A stretch of DNA of 12,729 bases, taken from assembly GCA_002400405.1 (NCBI GenBank), contig DHFM01000036.1:1-12729 (forward strand), given 5' to 3'. The notes under the pieces were generated by a model, which was given only the letters and a program-made list of their open reading frames with translations, was not told where the DNA came from and searched no databases. Position 1 is the stretch's first letter. Each line of letters opens with the position of its first letter. The stretch comes from Candidatus Moranbacteria bacterium UBA4824. Its GTDB lineage: Bacteria > Patescibacteriota > Minisyncoccia > Moranbacterales > UBA2206. Both the position numbers and the translations under genes were made by a program. Positions 1-5,438 of this stretch are shown here, in pieces.

Positions 1-1
1 G

Positions 2-34
2 GGCGGCATGGGTGGAATGGGCGGAATGATGTAG
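2..34 (+). CDS. groEL: GroEL chaperonin, C-terminal tail only (partial)
   Basis: Only the last ten codons lie in the window, reading GGMGGMGGMM followed by TAG at 32-34. A Gly-Gly-Met repeat tail is the hallmark of the flexible C terminus of bacterial GroEL, which projects into the folding chamber of the ATP-dependent 60-kDa chaperonin. A Rho-independent terminator follows about 30 bp later, so this is the end of its transcription unit. The body of the gene is outside the window, so the call rests on the tail alone. Another protein with a GGM tail is possible but less likely. Confidence 0.8.
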   Translation, partial: GGMGGMGGMM

Positions 35-64
35 AAAAATATCCTTATATTTCTGAAAATATGC

Positions 65-102
65 AAAAAAATCAAGCTTATCAAAAAAGCTTGATTTTTT
101 TT
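65..102 (+). terminator. Rho-independent terminator of groEL
   Basis: Stem ATCAAGCTT (71-79) pairs perfectly with AAGCTTGAT (87-95), flanked by an A-run on the left (65-70) and a run of eight T on the right (95-102). The A/T flanks make it potentially bidirectional. Confidence 0.9.
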
Positions 103-126
103 GGGTTTTCGTGCTAGGGTGATATC

Positions 127-136
127 TAAGGAGGGT
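127..136 (+). promoter_or_regulatory. Orphan Shine-Dalgarno-like sequence TAAGGAGGGT
   Basis: A near-perfect SD lies in the groEL-to-223 spacer but is not followed by a substantial ORF. The only start at usable distance is TTG at 145, giving five codons before TGA at 160. It is exactly complementary over ten bases to the loop ACCCTCCTTA (11386-11395) of the candidate RNA at the other end of the window. It may be a leader-peptide SD, a decayed gene start or chance. Confidence 0.35.
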
Positions 137-169
137 CAATAAAATTGGTTCTTGTTGTTTGAAAACATG

Positions 170-199
170 TTGATTGTCGTTTAATCTGATTCATATAAA
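170..199 (+). promoter_or_regulatory. Promoter of the 223-516 gene
   Basis: TTGATT (170-175), an 18-bp spacer and TATAAA (194-199) form a sigma70-type promoter. Transcription would start near 206, leaving a short leader that contains the SD AGGGGGTG and the ATG at 223. Confidence 0.55.
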
Positions 200-222
200 A
201 CATATCAATGAGGGGGTGTAAA

Positions 223-516
223 ATGACAAAAGAAAAAACAATTGCAGAATTAATTAGTGAGTTTGAAAAAAATTTTATTAGAATTTTAGAAACGAAATCA
301 AGCGTGGACTATTATGAAGGATTACGCCAGATTGATGGTCCGATAATTAGAAGTAAAGAGCAGAGAAAATTGGAAATAAGATTAAAAGATGAGCGGGCCT
401 CATTATCAATTTTAAAAAATGAAATAATTCAGCGTCTTGGGGTTGAGGCTGAGGTAGCGAAAATGGGGACGGGTGAATTCTGGGATTTTCTTCAGATCAG
501 ACAACGATCTTTTTGA
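223..516 (+). CDS. Small charged protein of unknown function, 97 aa
   Basis: I do not recognise this family. The start is ATG 223, not the in-frame ATG at 208, because a strong SD (AGGGGGTG, 211-218) sits between the two and is correctly spaced only for 223. The product begins MTKEKTIAELISEFEKNF and is rich in Glu, Lys, Arg, Ile and Leu, with no Cys, no signal peptide and no membrane segment. The pattern of charged and aliphatic residues suggests a mostly helical soluble protein with a longer helix around residues 40-75 (SKEQRKLEIRLKDERASL). It has its own promoter (170-199) and terminator (524-563), so it is a monocistronic unit. Strong SD use sets it and the next small gene apart from the core genes here. 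It could be an accessory or regulatory protein; no motif decides this. Confidence 0.7.
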   Translation: MTKEKTIAELISEFEKNFIRILETKSSVDYYEGLRQIDGPIIRSKEQRKLEIRLKDERASLSILKNEIIQRLGVEAEVAKMGTGEFWDFLQIRQRSF

Positions 517-523
517 GGGATAA

Positions 524-563
524 ATCGGGTGCTATCGTTTTATGATAGCGCCTGATTTTTTTT
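524..563 (+). terminator. Rho-independent terminator of the 223-516 gene
   Basis: A 13-bp stem pairs ATCGGGTGCTATC (524-536) with GATAGCGCCTGAT (544-556) through two G-T wobbles, with a 7-nt loop and seven T (557-563). It begins 8 nt after the stop codon. Confidence 0.92.
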
Positions 564-615
564 CTTGCTAAAGATGCTATTTTTTGGTAGGCTTATTTAT
601 AGTTAGATTAGTAAG

Positions 616-644
616 TTTAATTAAAAAATACCGCTCTTTATAAA
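616..644 (+). promoter_or_regulatory. Possible promoter of the 703-942 gene
   Basis: TTTAAT (616-621), a 17-bp spacer and TATAAA (639-644). The -10 is good and the -35 weak. It would give a leader of about 50 nt that contains the palindrome at 668-679 and the SD at 691. Confidence 0.4.
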
Positions 645-667
645 ACAAATATTTTTAGGAAGCTAGT

Positions 668-679
668 AGTTTATAAACT
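668..679. promoter_or_regulatory. 12-bp perfect palindrome AGTTTATAAACT, operator-like
   Basis: A perfect dyad lies between the putative -10 box and the SD of the 703 gene, with partly symmetric flanks (CTAGT...AATAG). The position fits an operator or leader hairpin, but no regulator is identified. Confidence 0.35.
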
Positions 680-702
680 AATAGACAATTAAGGAGGTAG
701 CT

Positions 703-942
703 ATGACACGTTATACTGCTTTTGTAATTCAAAATCCTGACAATGATATTCGGTGCGAAATTTATGGTCAGGATAGCAGGAGTAAAAAATTTGCTGGGGC
801 AATAAATTTGTACCACGATGGCTCATTCCACACAACATTGCTTTCATCTGAGCCGACATATGACTCAGAAATTTTAGCGGTATCGGCGATGAAGGATGTG
901 GTCGAGGCGGTTAAAAAAATTGATTTAACCTTAAAAGCTTAA
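703..942 (+). CDS. Small protein of unknown function, 79 aa
   Basis: I do not recognise this family. ATG 703 follows a textbook SD, AAGGAGGT at 691-698, so the start is secure. The product (MTRYTAFVIQNPDNDIRC...) has alternating hydrophobic and polar stretches typical of beta strands in its first 50 residues (YTAFVIQ, AGAINLYHDG, SFHTTLLSS). A likely C-terminal helix follows (residues 55-78, SEILAVSAMKDVVEAVKKID), suggesting a small alpha/beta fold. There is one Cys and no signal peptide or membrane helix. The gene stands alone, with an upstream palindrome and a hairpin 14 nt after the stop. It could be an accessory or phage/plasmid-derived small protein; nothing visible fixes a function. Confidence 0.72.
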   Translation: MTRYTAFVIQNPDNDIRCEIYGQDSRSKKFAGAINLYHDGSFHTTLLSSEPTYDSEILAVSAMKDVVEAVKKIDLTLKA

Positions 943-947
943 GTACT

Positions 948-988
948 TTCGTTTAGGGGAGATAAAATATCTCCCCGCTTCCTAAAAG
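948..988. terminator. Hairpin after the 703-942 gene, possible terminator
   Basis: A 9-bp perfect stem pairs GGGGAGATA (956-964) with TATCTCCCC (968-976) around loop AAA, inside a weaker outer pairing (CTTT..TTAGG with CCTAAAAG). There is no clean U-run, so it may stop transcription poorly or stabilise the 3' end. It lies just before the prenyl synthase start. Confidence 0.5.
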
Positions 989-1009
989 TATTTGTTTAAA
1001 AAAACATTC

Positions 1010-2089
1010 ATGGACGCAATTGATATTTTGAAAAATTATAAGAAAATATTTGATCCTTGTTTGGAAAAATATTTTAAACAGAAGATGAAAAAAGCCAAGG
1101 AGGTTGATTTTTTTGCGAGCCAAGCCATCAAAATGATTGCGGATTTTACGCTTGCTGGCGGAAAAAGAATTCGACCGGCTTTGGTTTACTATGGCTATTT
1201 AGCTAGTGGCGGAAAAGAGGATAAGAAAATTTTGGAAGTTTCAATGAGTTTGGAGATAATCCATAGTTTTCTTTTGATTCATGATGATATTATTGATCGC
1301 GATGAAAAACGGCATGGCATCACTACGGTTCATGAGAAATATAAAAAAATTGGACAAAGAATAATTTCCAAATCCAAAGAAGACAGCGCACATTTTGGCA
1401 ATTCAATGGCGATAATTACAGGCGACATTGCCTATGCGATGGCTAATGAGATAATTTTCAATTCAGATTTTTCTCCGGAAATAATTATCAAAGCCCTAGA
1501 CAAGATGCAAAACATTGTGTATATAACTTGTGCTGGAGAAATGCTAGATGTGGTGATGGAAAATCGCGGGAAAACGACAGAAAAAGAAATTCTCCATATG
1601 TTTGAAGGCAAAACTTCGCGCTATACTTTCGAAGGGCCACTTCATTTTGGCGCTATCTTGAGTGGTAATTCAAACAAAAAAAGTCTAGACGCCTTCAGTG
1701 CCTATTCTTTGCCACTCGGAAAAGCTTTTCAAATTAGAGATGACATTTTGGGAATTTTTGGTGACGAAAAGAAAACTGGCAAACCGGTTGGATCAGATGT
1801 GTCAGAAGGGAAGCAAACATTACTTTTGCTCAAAGCTTTGCAAAACGGAACGCGTGAGCAGAAAAAAACTTTGCAAAAATATTTAGGCAAAAAAGATCTA
1901 GCTAAAAATGAATTGGAAGAATTCAGACAAATAATTAGAGAAACCGGCTCGCTGAAATATAATCAAGAGTTATCCGAGAAATTTGTGGTGCAGTCATTGG
2001 AAGCGCTCAAGAAAATTGAATTTAAAAACAACGAGGCGAAGTTTTTTATGGAAGGATTGGCGCAATATATAATCAAAAGAGAAGTATAG
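1010..2089 (+). CDS. Trans-polyprenyl diphosphate synthase, probably geranylgeranyl-type, 359 aa
   Basis: This is a class I trans-isoprenyl diphosphate synthase, condensing isopentenyl diphosphate with an allylic diphosphate in the cytosol to make isoprenoid precursors. In order are the substrate-binding GGKRIRPAL (residues 50-58), the first aspartate-rich motif DDIID (92-96) followed by R-x-x-RHG, a KTS motif near residue 201, and the second aspartate motif in QIRDDILGIFGD (241-252) with the usual KTGKPVGSD after it. Phe87 lies five residues before the first aspartate motif, within SFLLIHDD. In archaeal GGPP synthases an aromatic there limits the product to about C20, so a GGPP product is inferred. 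ATG 1010 is preferred; an in-frame TTG at 992 would add six residues and neither has an SD. The cis-prenyltransferase gene follows after 45 bp and would use this product as primer for the cell-wall lipid carrier. Confidence 0.9.
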   Translation: MDAIDILKNYKKIFDPCLEKYFKQKMKKAKEVDFFASQAIKMIADFTLAGGKRIRPALVYYGYLASGGKEDKKILEVSMSLEIIHSFLLIHDDIIDRDEKRHGITTVHEKYKKIGQRIISKSKEDSAHFGNSMAIITGDIAYAMANEIIFNSDFSPEIIIKALDKMQNIVYITCAGEMLDVVMENRGKTTEKEILHMFEGKTSRYTFEGPLHFGAILSGNSNKKSLDAFSAYSLPLGKAFQIRDDILGIFGDEKKTGKPVGSDVSEGKQTLLLLKALQNGTREQKKTLQKYLGKKDLAKNELEEFRQIIRETGSLKYNQELSEKFVVQSLEALKKIEFKNNEAKFFMEGLAQYIIKREV

Positions 2090-2098
2090 TTGTGGCAG

Positions 2099-2127
2099 TT
2101 GCTCTCTCTTCTTTTTTAAGCTATTAT
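2099..2127 (+). promoter_or_regulatory. Leaderless-type promoter of uppS
   Basis: TTGCTC (2099-2104), a 17-bp spacer and TATTAT (2122-2127). Only 7 nt separate the -10 box from ATG 2135, so transcription should start at or next to the start codon. This accounts for the missing SD. Confidence 0.5.
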
Positions 2128-2134
2128 TTTAATT

Positions 2135-2848
2135 ATGGAAAACAACTCGAAATTAATTCCGCGTCATATCGCCATTATCCCTGACGGAAATCGGCGTTGG
2201 GCTAAGGCTAAAGGTCTTGAACCTTGGGAGGGTCATGAGGCGGGGGCGATAAATTTAGAAAAATTGACGCAACTTGTGCTAAAGAAAGAAGTAGGCTGTC
2301 TTTCTCTTTGGGGCTCTTCGATGGACAATCTTTTAAAGCGTCCGATTGCGGAAAAAAAGGCGCTTTTGGATATTTATAAAAGATATTTTAAGAGACTCTT
2401 GGAGGGTAAGGAAATTTATGAGAATGAAGCGAGAGTTAATTTTATCGGACGCTGGGAAGAGCAATTCCCTGAATCGTTAAAAAGTATAATCAAAGAAGTA
2501 ATTGAAAAAACTAAACATTACAAAAAAAGAATGTTAAATTTTATGCTGGCTTACTCCGGTACGGATGATATGCTTTGTGCAATTGATAAAATAATTGACA
2601 AATCTGAAAAAGGCACAAAAATTGCCCCAGAAATTTTGAAAGCTAATTTAATGACTGCTGAACTTCCTCCGGTGGACTTTATGATTCGAACGGGTGGAGA
2701 ACCGCATAATTCTAATGGATTTTTGATGTGGGATAGCGCTGATGCGCAACTATATTTTTCCAAAGAAAATTTCCCTGATTTTAATGAAGAAAAACTTGAA
2801 GAAGCTTTGGAAGAATATGCGAGGAGAGGGAGGAGATTTGGGGAATGA
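2135..2848 (+). CDS. uppS: Isoprenyl transferase / undecaprenyl diphosphate synthase, divergent, 237 aa
   Basis: This cis-prenyltransferase elongates a short allylic diphosphate into the long polyprenyl diphosphate carrier for peptidoglycan and other wall polymers, at the membrane face. Family signatures are HIAIIPDGNRRWA (residues 11-23, catalytic Asp17), GHEAG (33-37), the KRP at 68-70, and the C-terminal RTGGE...GFLMWDSADAQLYF block (185-208) ending in RRGRRFG. Length is normal. Several usually conserved sites differ. The common FSTENWxRP reads SSMDNLLKRP. NYGGRxE reads AYSGTDD, losing the Arg. RTSGExRLSNFLLW reads RTGGEPHNSNGFLMW, so the second IPP-binding Arg (R200 in E. coli) is replaced by His191 and a Gly is inserted. 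It is therefore a divergent subfamily, but the catalytic Asp and the remaining Arg are kept. ATG 2135 lacks an SD and fits a leaderless start. Confidence 0.9.
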   Translation: MENNSKLIPRHIAIIPDGNRRWAKAKGLEPWEGHEAGAINLEKLTQLVLKKEVGCLSLWGSSMDNLLKRPIAEKKALLDIYKRYFKRLLEGKEIYENEARVNFIGRWEEQFPESLKSIIKEVIEKTKHYKKRMLNFMLAYSGTDDMLCAIDKIIDKSEKGTKIAPEILKANLMTAELPPVDFMIRTGGEPHNSNGFLMWDSADAQLYFSKENFPDFNEEKLEEALEEYARRGRRFGE

Positions 2849-2890
2849 AATTATGTCTAAGTTTAGTTGTACTTAATAAGCAATAATTAA

Positions 2891-3004
2891 CAATTTTTAA
2901 TTTTTAATTTTTCAATTTTATAAATAAATCTTAAATCTTAATTTTTAAACATTAAAAATTAGAATTTATTTAAAAATTACAAAATTTAAAAATTACAAAA
3001 ATTG
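2891..3004. repeat. AT-rich dispersed inverted repeat, copy A
   Basis: A 114-bp spacer element between uppS and trxA is almost wholly A and T. Its two halves pair as an imperfect inverted repeat around ACA (2949-2951), the inner stem being TTAATTTTTAA with TTAAAAATTA, and the outer ends CAATTTTT and AAAAATTG. The right 83 bp (2921-3003) match 10547-10628 with only four differences, so this is a dispersed element. It lies just upstream of a start codon. Confidence 0.85.
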
Positions 3005-3012
3005 AAAAGTTT

Positions 3013-3327
3013 ATGGAAATAGTCTTTACCGACCAAAATTTCGAAGGGGAAGTTTTGAAAAGCGATAAACCGACACTGGTTGATTTTTGGGCGCCTTGGT
3101 GTGGGCCATGTCAGATGATGGGTCCAATAATCGAAGAGCTGGCTAAGGAGATGGGGGATAAAGCTAAGATTGGAAAATTAAATGTAGATGAAAATCCACA
3201 AATAGCCCAAAATTTCTCTGTAATGTCTATTCCAACTATTATGATTTTCAAAGGTGGGAAAATGGTCAAACAACTGGTTGGCGTACAATCAAAAGAAGCT
3301 TTGAAGGAAGAATTGGGAAAAGCTTAA
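3013..3327 (+). CDS. trxA: Thioredoxin, 104 aa
   Basis: A small cytosolic dithiol-disulfide oxidoreductase that reduces protein disulfides and hands electrons to reductive enzymes. The active site WCGPC is at residues 29-33 within FWAPWCGPC, the buried Asp24 that tunes the cysteines is present, and the cis-proline opposite the active site is Pro74 in MSIPTIM. Length (104 aa) is standard. No SD precedes ATG 3013, which directly follows AT-rich repeat copy A. The reductase gene follows 69 bp downstream on the same strand, so the two form a complete thioredoxin system. The presence of trxB beside it makes a general redox role more likely than a specialised one. Confidence 0.96.
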   Translation: MEIVFTDQNFEGEVLKSDKPTLVDFWAPWCGPCQMMGPIIEELAKEMGDKAKIGKLNVDENPQIAQNFSVMSIPTIMIFKGGKMVKQLVGVQSKEALKEELGKA

Positions 3328-3336
3328 ATCAAAAAT

Positions 3337-3396
3337 CATTTTAGCATTTTAGCATATTAACAAAATGCTGAAATGTTATTATGTTAAGATGTTAAT
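3337..3396. repeat. Reiterated AGCATTTT spacer with inverted repeat
   Basis: The trxA-trxB spacer is built from repeats of the word AGCAT(TTT). CATTTTAGCATTTT (3337-3350) pairs with AAAATGCTGAAATG (3362-3375), 13 of 14 positions, followed by further ATGTTA words up to the trxB ATG. A possible -10 (TAAGAT, 3385-3390) lies 6 nt before that ATG. It resembles the other word-reiterated spacers of this window but differs in sequence. Confidence 0.65.
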
Positions 3397-4320
3397 ATGA
3401 ATCATGTGTATGATCTTATAATTATCGGCGCCGGTCCGGCAGGGCTCAGCGCTTCAATTTATGCTTCACGATATAAGTTGGAGCATCTTATTTTTGGTGT
3501 AGAGCAGGGCGGGCAAATGAATGAAATTTATGATTTAGAAAATTGGCCAGGAGAAAAAAAGATTTCCGGCGCTGGTTTAATTTCCAAATTTGTTGAGCAT
3601 GTTGAAAGTTTTGGAACAAAAATAAACCGAGAATCAGTGGCGGGAATTTCTAAATTAGAAGACGGAACTTTTGAAATAAATTGCGCGAAAAATACCTATA
3701 GGGCTCGCGCAATTATTCTCGCTATGGGAGCAAGCTATCGCAAGATGAATATCCCCGGAGAGAAAGAATTTACCGGGCGTGGAGTTTCCTATTGCGCTAC
3801 TTGTGACGCGATGTTTTTTCGAGAAAAAACTGTGTGTGTTGTGGGTGGGGGAAACAGCGCGGCGGTAGTAGCTTTGGAACTGGCTGATTTTGCCAAAAAA
3901 GTCTTTTTGATTTCCAAGGAGGAAAAAATGTCAGCTGAGCCGGCATGGCTGGAAAAAATTACTAATAATCCCAAAATAGAATTGGTCAAAGGCACAGGCG
4001 TGATTGAAATTAAAGGTGAAAACAAAGTTGAAAAAGTAGTTTTGGATAAGGTCTATAATGATCAAAATAACTTGGAAGTGGATGGCGTGTTTATCGAAGT
4101 CGGCACTGAACCAGGAGTGGAACTGGCGCAAAAAATTGGCGTGGAAACTGACGCGCAAAATTATATAAAAGTGAAGGAAGATATGAGCACGAATATTGCG
4201 GGAGTTTTTGCGGCCGGCGACATCACTACCGGATCCAACAAATTCCGCCAAATTCTCACTGCTTGCTCCGAAGGTTCAATCGCGGTCAACAGCGCATATA
4301 AAATGTTGAAGTTGAAATAA
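3397..4320 (+). CDS. trxB: Thioredoxin reductase-like flavoprotein with a non-NADPH-type cofactor site, 307 aa
   Basis: A low-molecular-weight thioredoxin-reductase-family FAD protein that re-reduces thioredoxin. Seen in order are the FAD-binding GAGPAG (residues 11-16), the redox-active CATC (133-136, in CATCDAMFF), a second dinucleotide fold GGGNSA (150-155), and the C-terminal FAD motif FAAGDITTGSNKFRQI (271-286). Length is normal and the neighbour is trxA, so the partner is clear. One feature is odd. Family members using NADPH carry HRRxxxR after the second fold to grip the 2'-phosphate; here the segment reads LISKEEKMSAEP (171-182), acidic and without those Arg residues. GGGNS rather than GGGDS is also more like NADH-using AhpF. 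NADH, or another electron donor, is therefore inferred. The ATG at 3397 lacks an SD. Confidence 0.92.
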   Translation: MNHVYDLIIIGAGPAGLSASIYASRYKLEHLIFGVEQGGQMNEIYDLENWPGEKKISGAGLISKFVEHVESFGTKINRESVAGISKLEDGTFEINCAKNTYRARAIILAMGASYRKMNIPGEKEFTGRGVSYCATCDAMFFREKTVCVVGGGNSAAVVALELADFAKKVFLISKEEKMSAEPAWLEKITNNPKIELVKGTGVIEIKGENKVEKVVLDKVYNDQNNLEVDGVFIEVGTEPGVELAQKIGVETDAQNYIKVKEDMSTNIAGVFAAGDITTGSNKFRQILTACSEGSIAVNSAYKMLKLK

Positions 4321-4466
4321 TTAGGACTTACGCATTTTTCTTCAAATCTATTGTTCGCTGAAATTACAAAAAAATAAACTAAGATTATAGATATAGATTA
4401 TTTATTGTAATCCTGCCATTGTACTGGCTACATAAATAGATTTTCAGAAAAACGCGTAAATCCCAA
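4321..4466. mobile_element. 146-bp MITE-like element with 32-bp terminal inverted repeats
   Basis: Left end 4321-4352 (starts TTAGGACTTACGCATTTTTC) and right end 4435-4466 are inverted repeats matching at 27 of 32 positions. The interior is about 80 bp with no ORF. Short length, long terminal inverted repeats and no coding capacity are what a miniature inverted-repeat transposable element looks like. It sits immediately after the trxB stop codon. A target duplication is not clear; TA occurs at 4318-4319 and 4467-4468 but is offset by one base on the left. No parent transposase is in the window. Confidence 0.7.
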
Positions 4467-4483
4467 TAGTGAAAAGATAAAAG

Positions 4484-4512
4484 TTGATTTTTTGGCTATT
4501 TTATGCTAAAAT
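4484..4512 (+). promoter_or_regulatory. Leaderless-type promoter of the toxin-antitoxin-like pair
   Basis: TTGATT (4484-4489), exactly 17 bp, then TAAAAT (4507-4512). ATG 4521 begins 8 nt after the -10, so the mRNA should start at or within a base or two of the start codon. This fits the absence of an SD. Confidence 0.7.
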
Positions 4513-4514
4513 AG
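4496..4514. promoter_or_regulatory. Palindromic operator over the -10 box
   Basis: CTATTTTA (4496-4503), spacer TGC, and TAAAATAG (4507-4514) form a perfect 8-bp inverted repeat covering the -10 element. Binding there would block RNA polymerase. Autoregulation by the first gene product, as in other toxin-antitoxin operons, is the natural inference. Confidence 0.5.
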
Positions 4515-4520
4515 AAGCAT

Positions 4521-4811
4521 ATGACAATTCATGATTTCATCAAAAAAAGAAAAGGTTTAATTTGGTGGGTGAAGGATTATGACAGTCTCAAACCAGAATC
4601 AATCGTGGAAGCGACTTTGAATTATGGCGATTGGGATGATGTACAAACCCTCATCAAAATTATGGGCATCAAAGAGGTGGCCAGAATTTTTCGTGAAAAA
4701 TCTCAGCCATCAAAAGTAGGTAGGCAGAATTATCATGCTGAAATAAAATATTATTTTAACTTATATTTCAATAAGTATGCACAAGGAAATATTGTCCAAA
4801 GAACAGATTGA
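4521..4811 (+). CDS. Antitoxin-like small protein paired with an AbiEii-type toxin, 96 aa
   Basis: The first gene of a two-gene unit. The product has a pattern I associate with DUF6922-like proteins encoded before AbiEii-type nucleotidyltransferases: an aromatic N-terminal stretch LIWWVKDYDSLKP (residues 13-25), then IVEATLNYGDWDDVQTLIK (28-46), then KEVARIF (51-57) and a C-terminal NYHAEIKYYFNLYF (70-83). The family assignment is from memory of the pattern and not tested. It is soluble, has no Cys and no signal peptide. Its 3' end overlaps the next gene by 35 bp in another frame, implying translational coupling. Its own promoter carries a palindrome, as expected if it represses itself. Antitoxin function is inferred from position. 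It lies just downstream of a MITE-like element, consistent with an accessory insertion between core genes. Confidence 0.75.
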   Translation: MTIHDFIKKRKGLIWWVKDYDSLKPESIVEATLNYGDWDDVQTLIKIMGIKEVARIFREKSQPSKVGRQNYHAEIKYYFNLYFNKYAQGNIVQRTD

Positions 4812-5391
4812 ACTTTTGCCTTTAGTCGAAATGGCTAATCAAGGCTTTGGCTTAGTGGGCGGAACGGCCATTGCTCTTCAGCTTGGGCATAGGCGCTCGA
4901 TCGATTTTGATTTATTTTCGTATAAGAAATTCAACAATAGGGAATTGCGAAAAAAAATTGAGCGAGTTGCAAAAATAAAAAAAATATTAGTTAATAAATC
5001 TGGCGAGTATACTTTTTTTGCAAGTGGTGTGAAAATCACTTTTTTTAATTTTAATTATAAAATTGAATATAAAAAGAATTTCGAGCGAATAATAAAAATG
5101 CCGGATCTTTTGACGCTCTCTGCAATGAAAGCTTTCGCTTTGGGGCAAAGAGCGAAATGGAAAGACTATGTTGATTTGTATTTTATTATGAAAGACTTTT
5201 TCACTTGCAAGGAAATTGCCAAAAAAGCCGAAAAACTTTTTGGATCGGAGTTTAATGAGAAACTTTTCCGCATCCAACTGGCCTATTTGGATGATGTCAA
5301 TTACGATGAAAAAGTTGAATATCTCCCAGGATTTGAAGTGGATGACGAAATTGTCAAAAAAGCGTTGATCGAATTTAGTTTGGAGAAATAA
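4777..5391 (+). CDS. AbiEii/AbiGii-type nucleotidyltransferase, putative toxin, 204 aa
   Basis: A minimal nucleotidyltransferase of the AbiEii (type IV toxin / abortive infection) group. These proteins transfer nucleotides to a cellular target, in some studied relatives tRNA, and stop growth during phage infection. The signature is GGTAIALQLGHRRSIDFDLF (residues 28-47), giving the Gly-Gly turn and the metal-binding Asp43 and Asp45. A second block, MKAFALGQRAKWKDYVDLYF (117-136), carries the conserved Lys and the KDYVDLY segment typical of the family. At 204 aa it is shorter than AbiEii of Lactococcus (about 300 aa) but matches stand-alone forms. ATG 4777 has no SD and lies inside the upstream gene, so translation is probably coupled to it. 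Toxicity and antiphage function are inferred; a tRNA-modifying housekeeping role is less likely given the operator and pairing. Confidence 0.85.
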   Translation: MHKEILSKEQIELLPLVEMANQGFGLVGGTAIALQLGHRRSIDFDLFSYKKFNNRELRKKIERVAKIKKILVNKSGEYTFFASGVKITFFNFNYKIEYKKNFERIIKMPDLLTLSAMKAFALGQRAKWKDYVDLYFIMKDFFTCKEIAKKAEKLFGSEFNEKLFRIQLAYLDDVNYDEKVEYLPGFEVDDEIVKKALIEFSLEK

Positions 5392-5396
5392 AATTT

Positions 5397-5438
5397 ATGA
5401 ATTCAATCCAGCCTAAAAAAGATCGACATTATAGCTAA
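5397..5438 (+). CDS. Possible 13-codon leader ORF (first of two)
   Basis: ATG 5397, 5 nt after the toxin stop codon, reads MNSIQPKKDRHYS and ends in TAATG, where the stop shares one base with the next ATG at 5438. It has no SD of its own. It could be a reinitiation step, or chance. Confidence 0.2.
   Translation: MNSIQPKKDRHYS

Noticed and set aside
208..222. Earlier start ATG 208 for the first small gene
   Set aside because: The SD AGGGGGTG lies after this ATG and serves ATG 223.
992..1009. TTG start for the prenyl synthase
   Set aside because: It adds FKKTF with no SD; ATG 1010 is the simpler start, though the choice is not certain.
1698..1886. 62-codon same-strand ORF within the prenyl synthase
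   Set aside because: It is a shadow frame of a conserved enzyme with no independent start signal.
2551..2763. Reverse-strand ORFs inside uppS, trxB, malic enzyme, mltG, rarA and mpg
   Set aside because: All lie antisense to well-supported conserved genes, lack ribosome-binding signals and show no recognisable motif.
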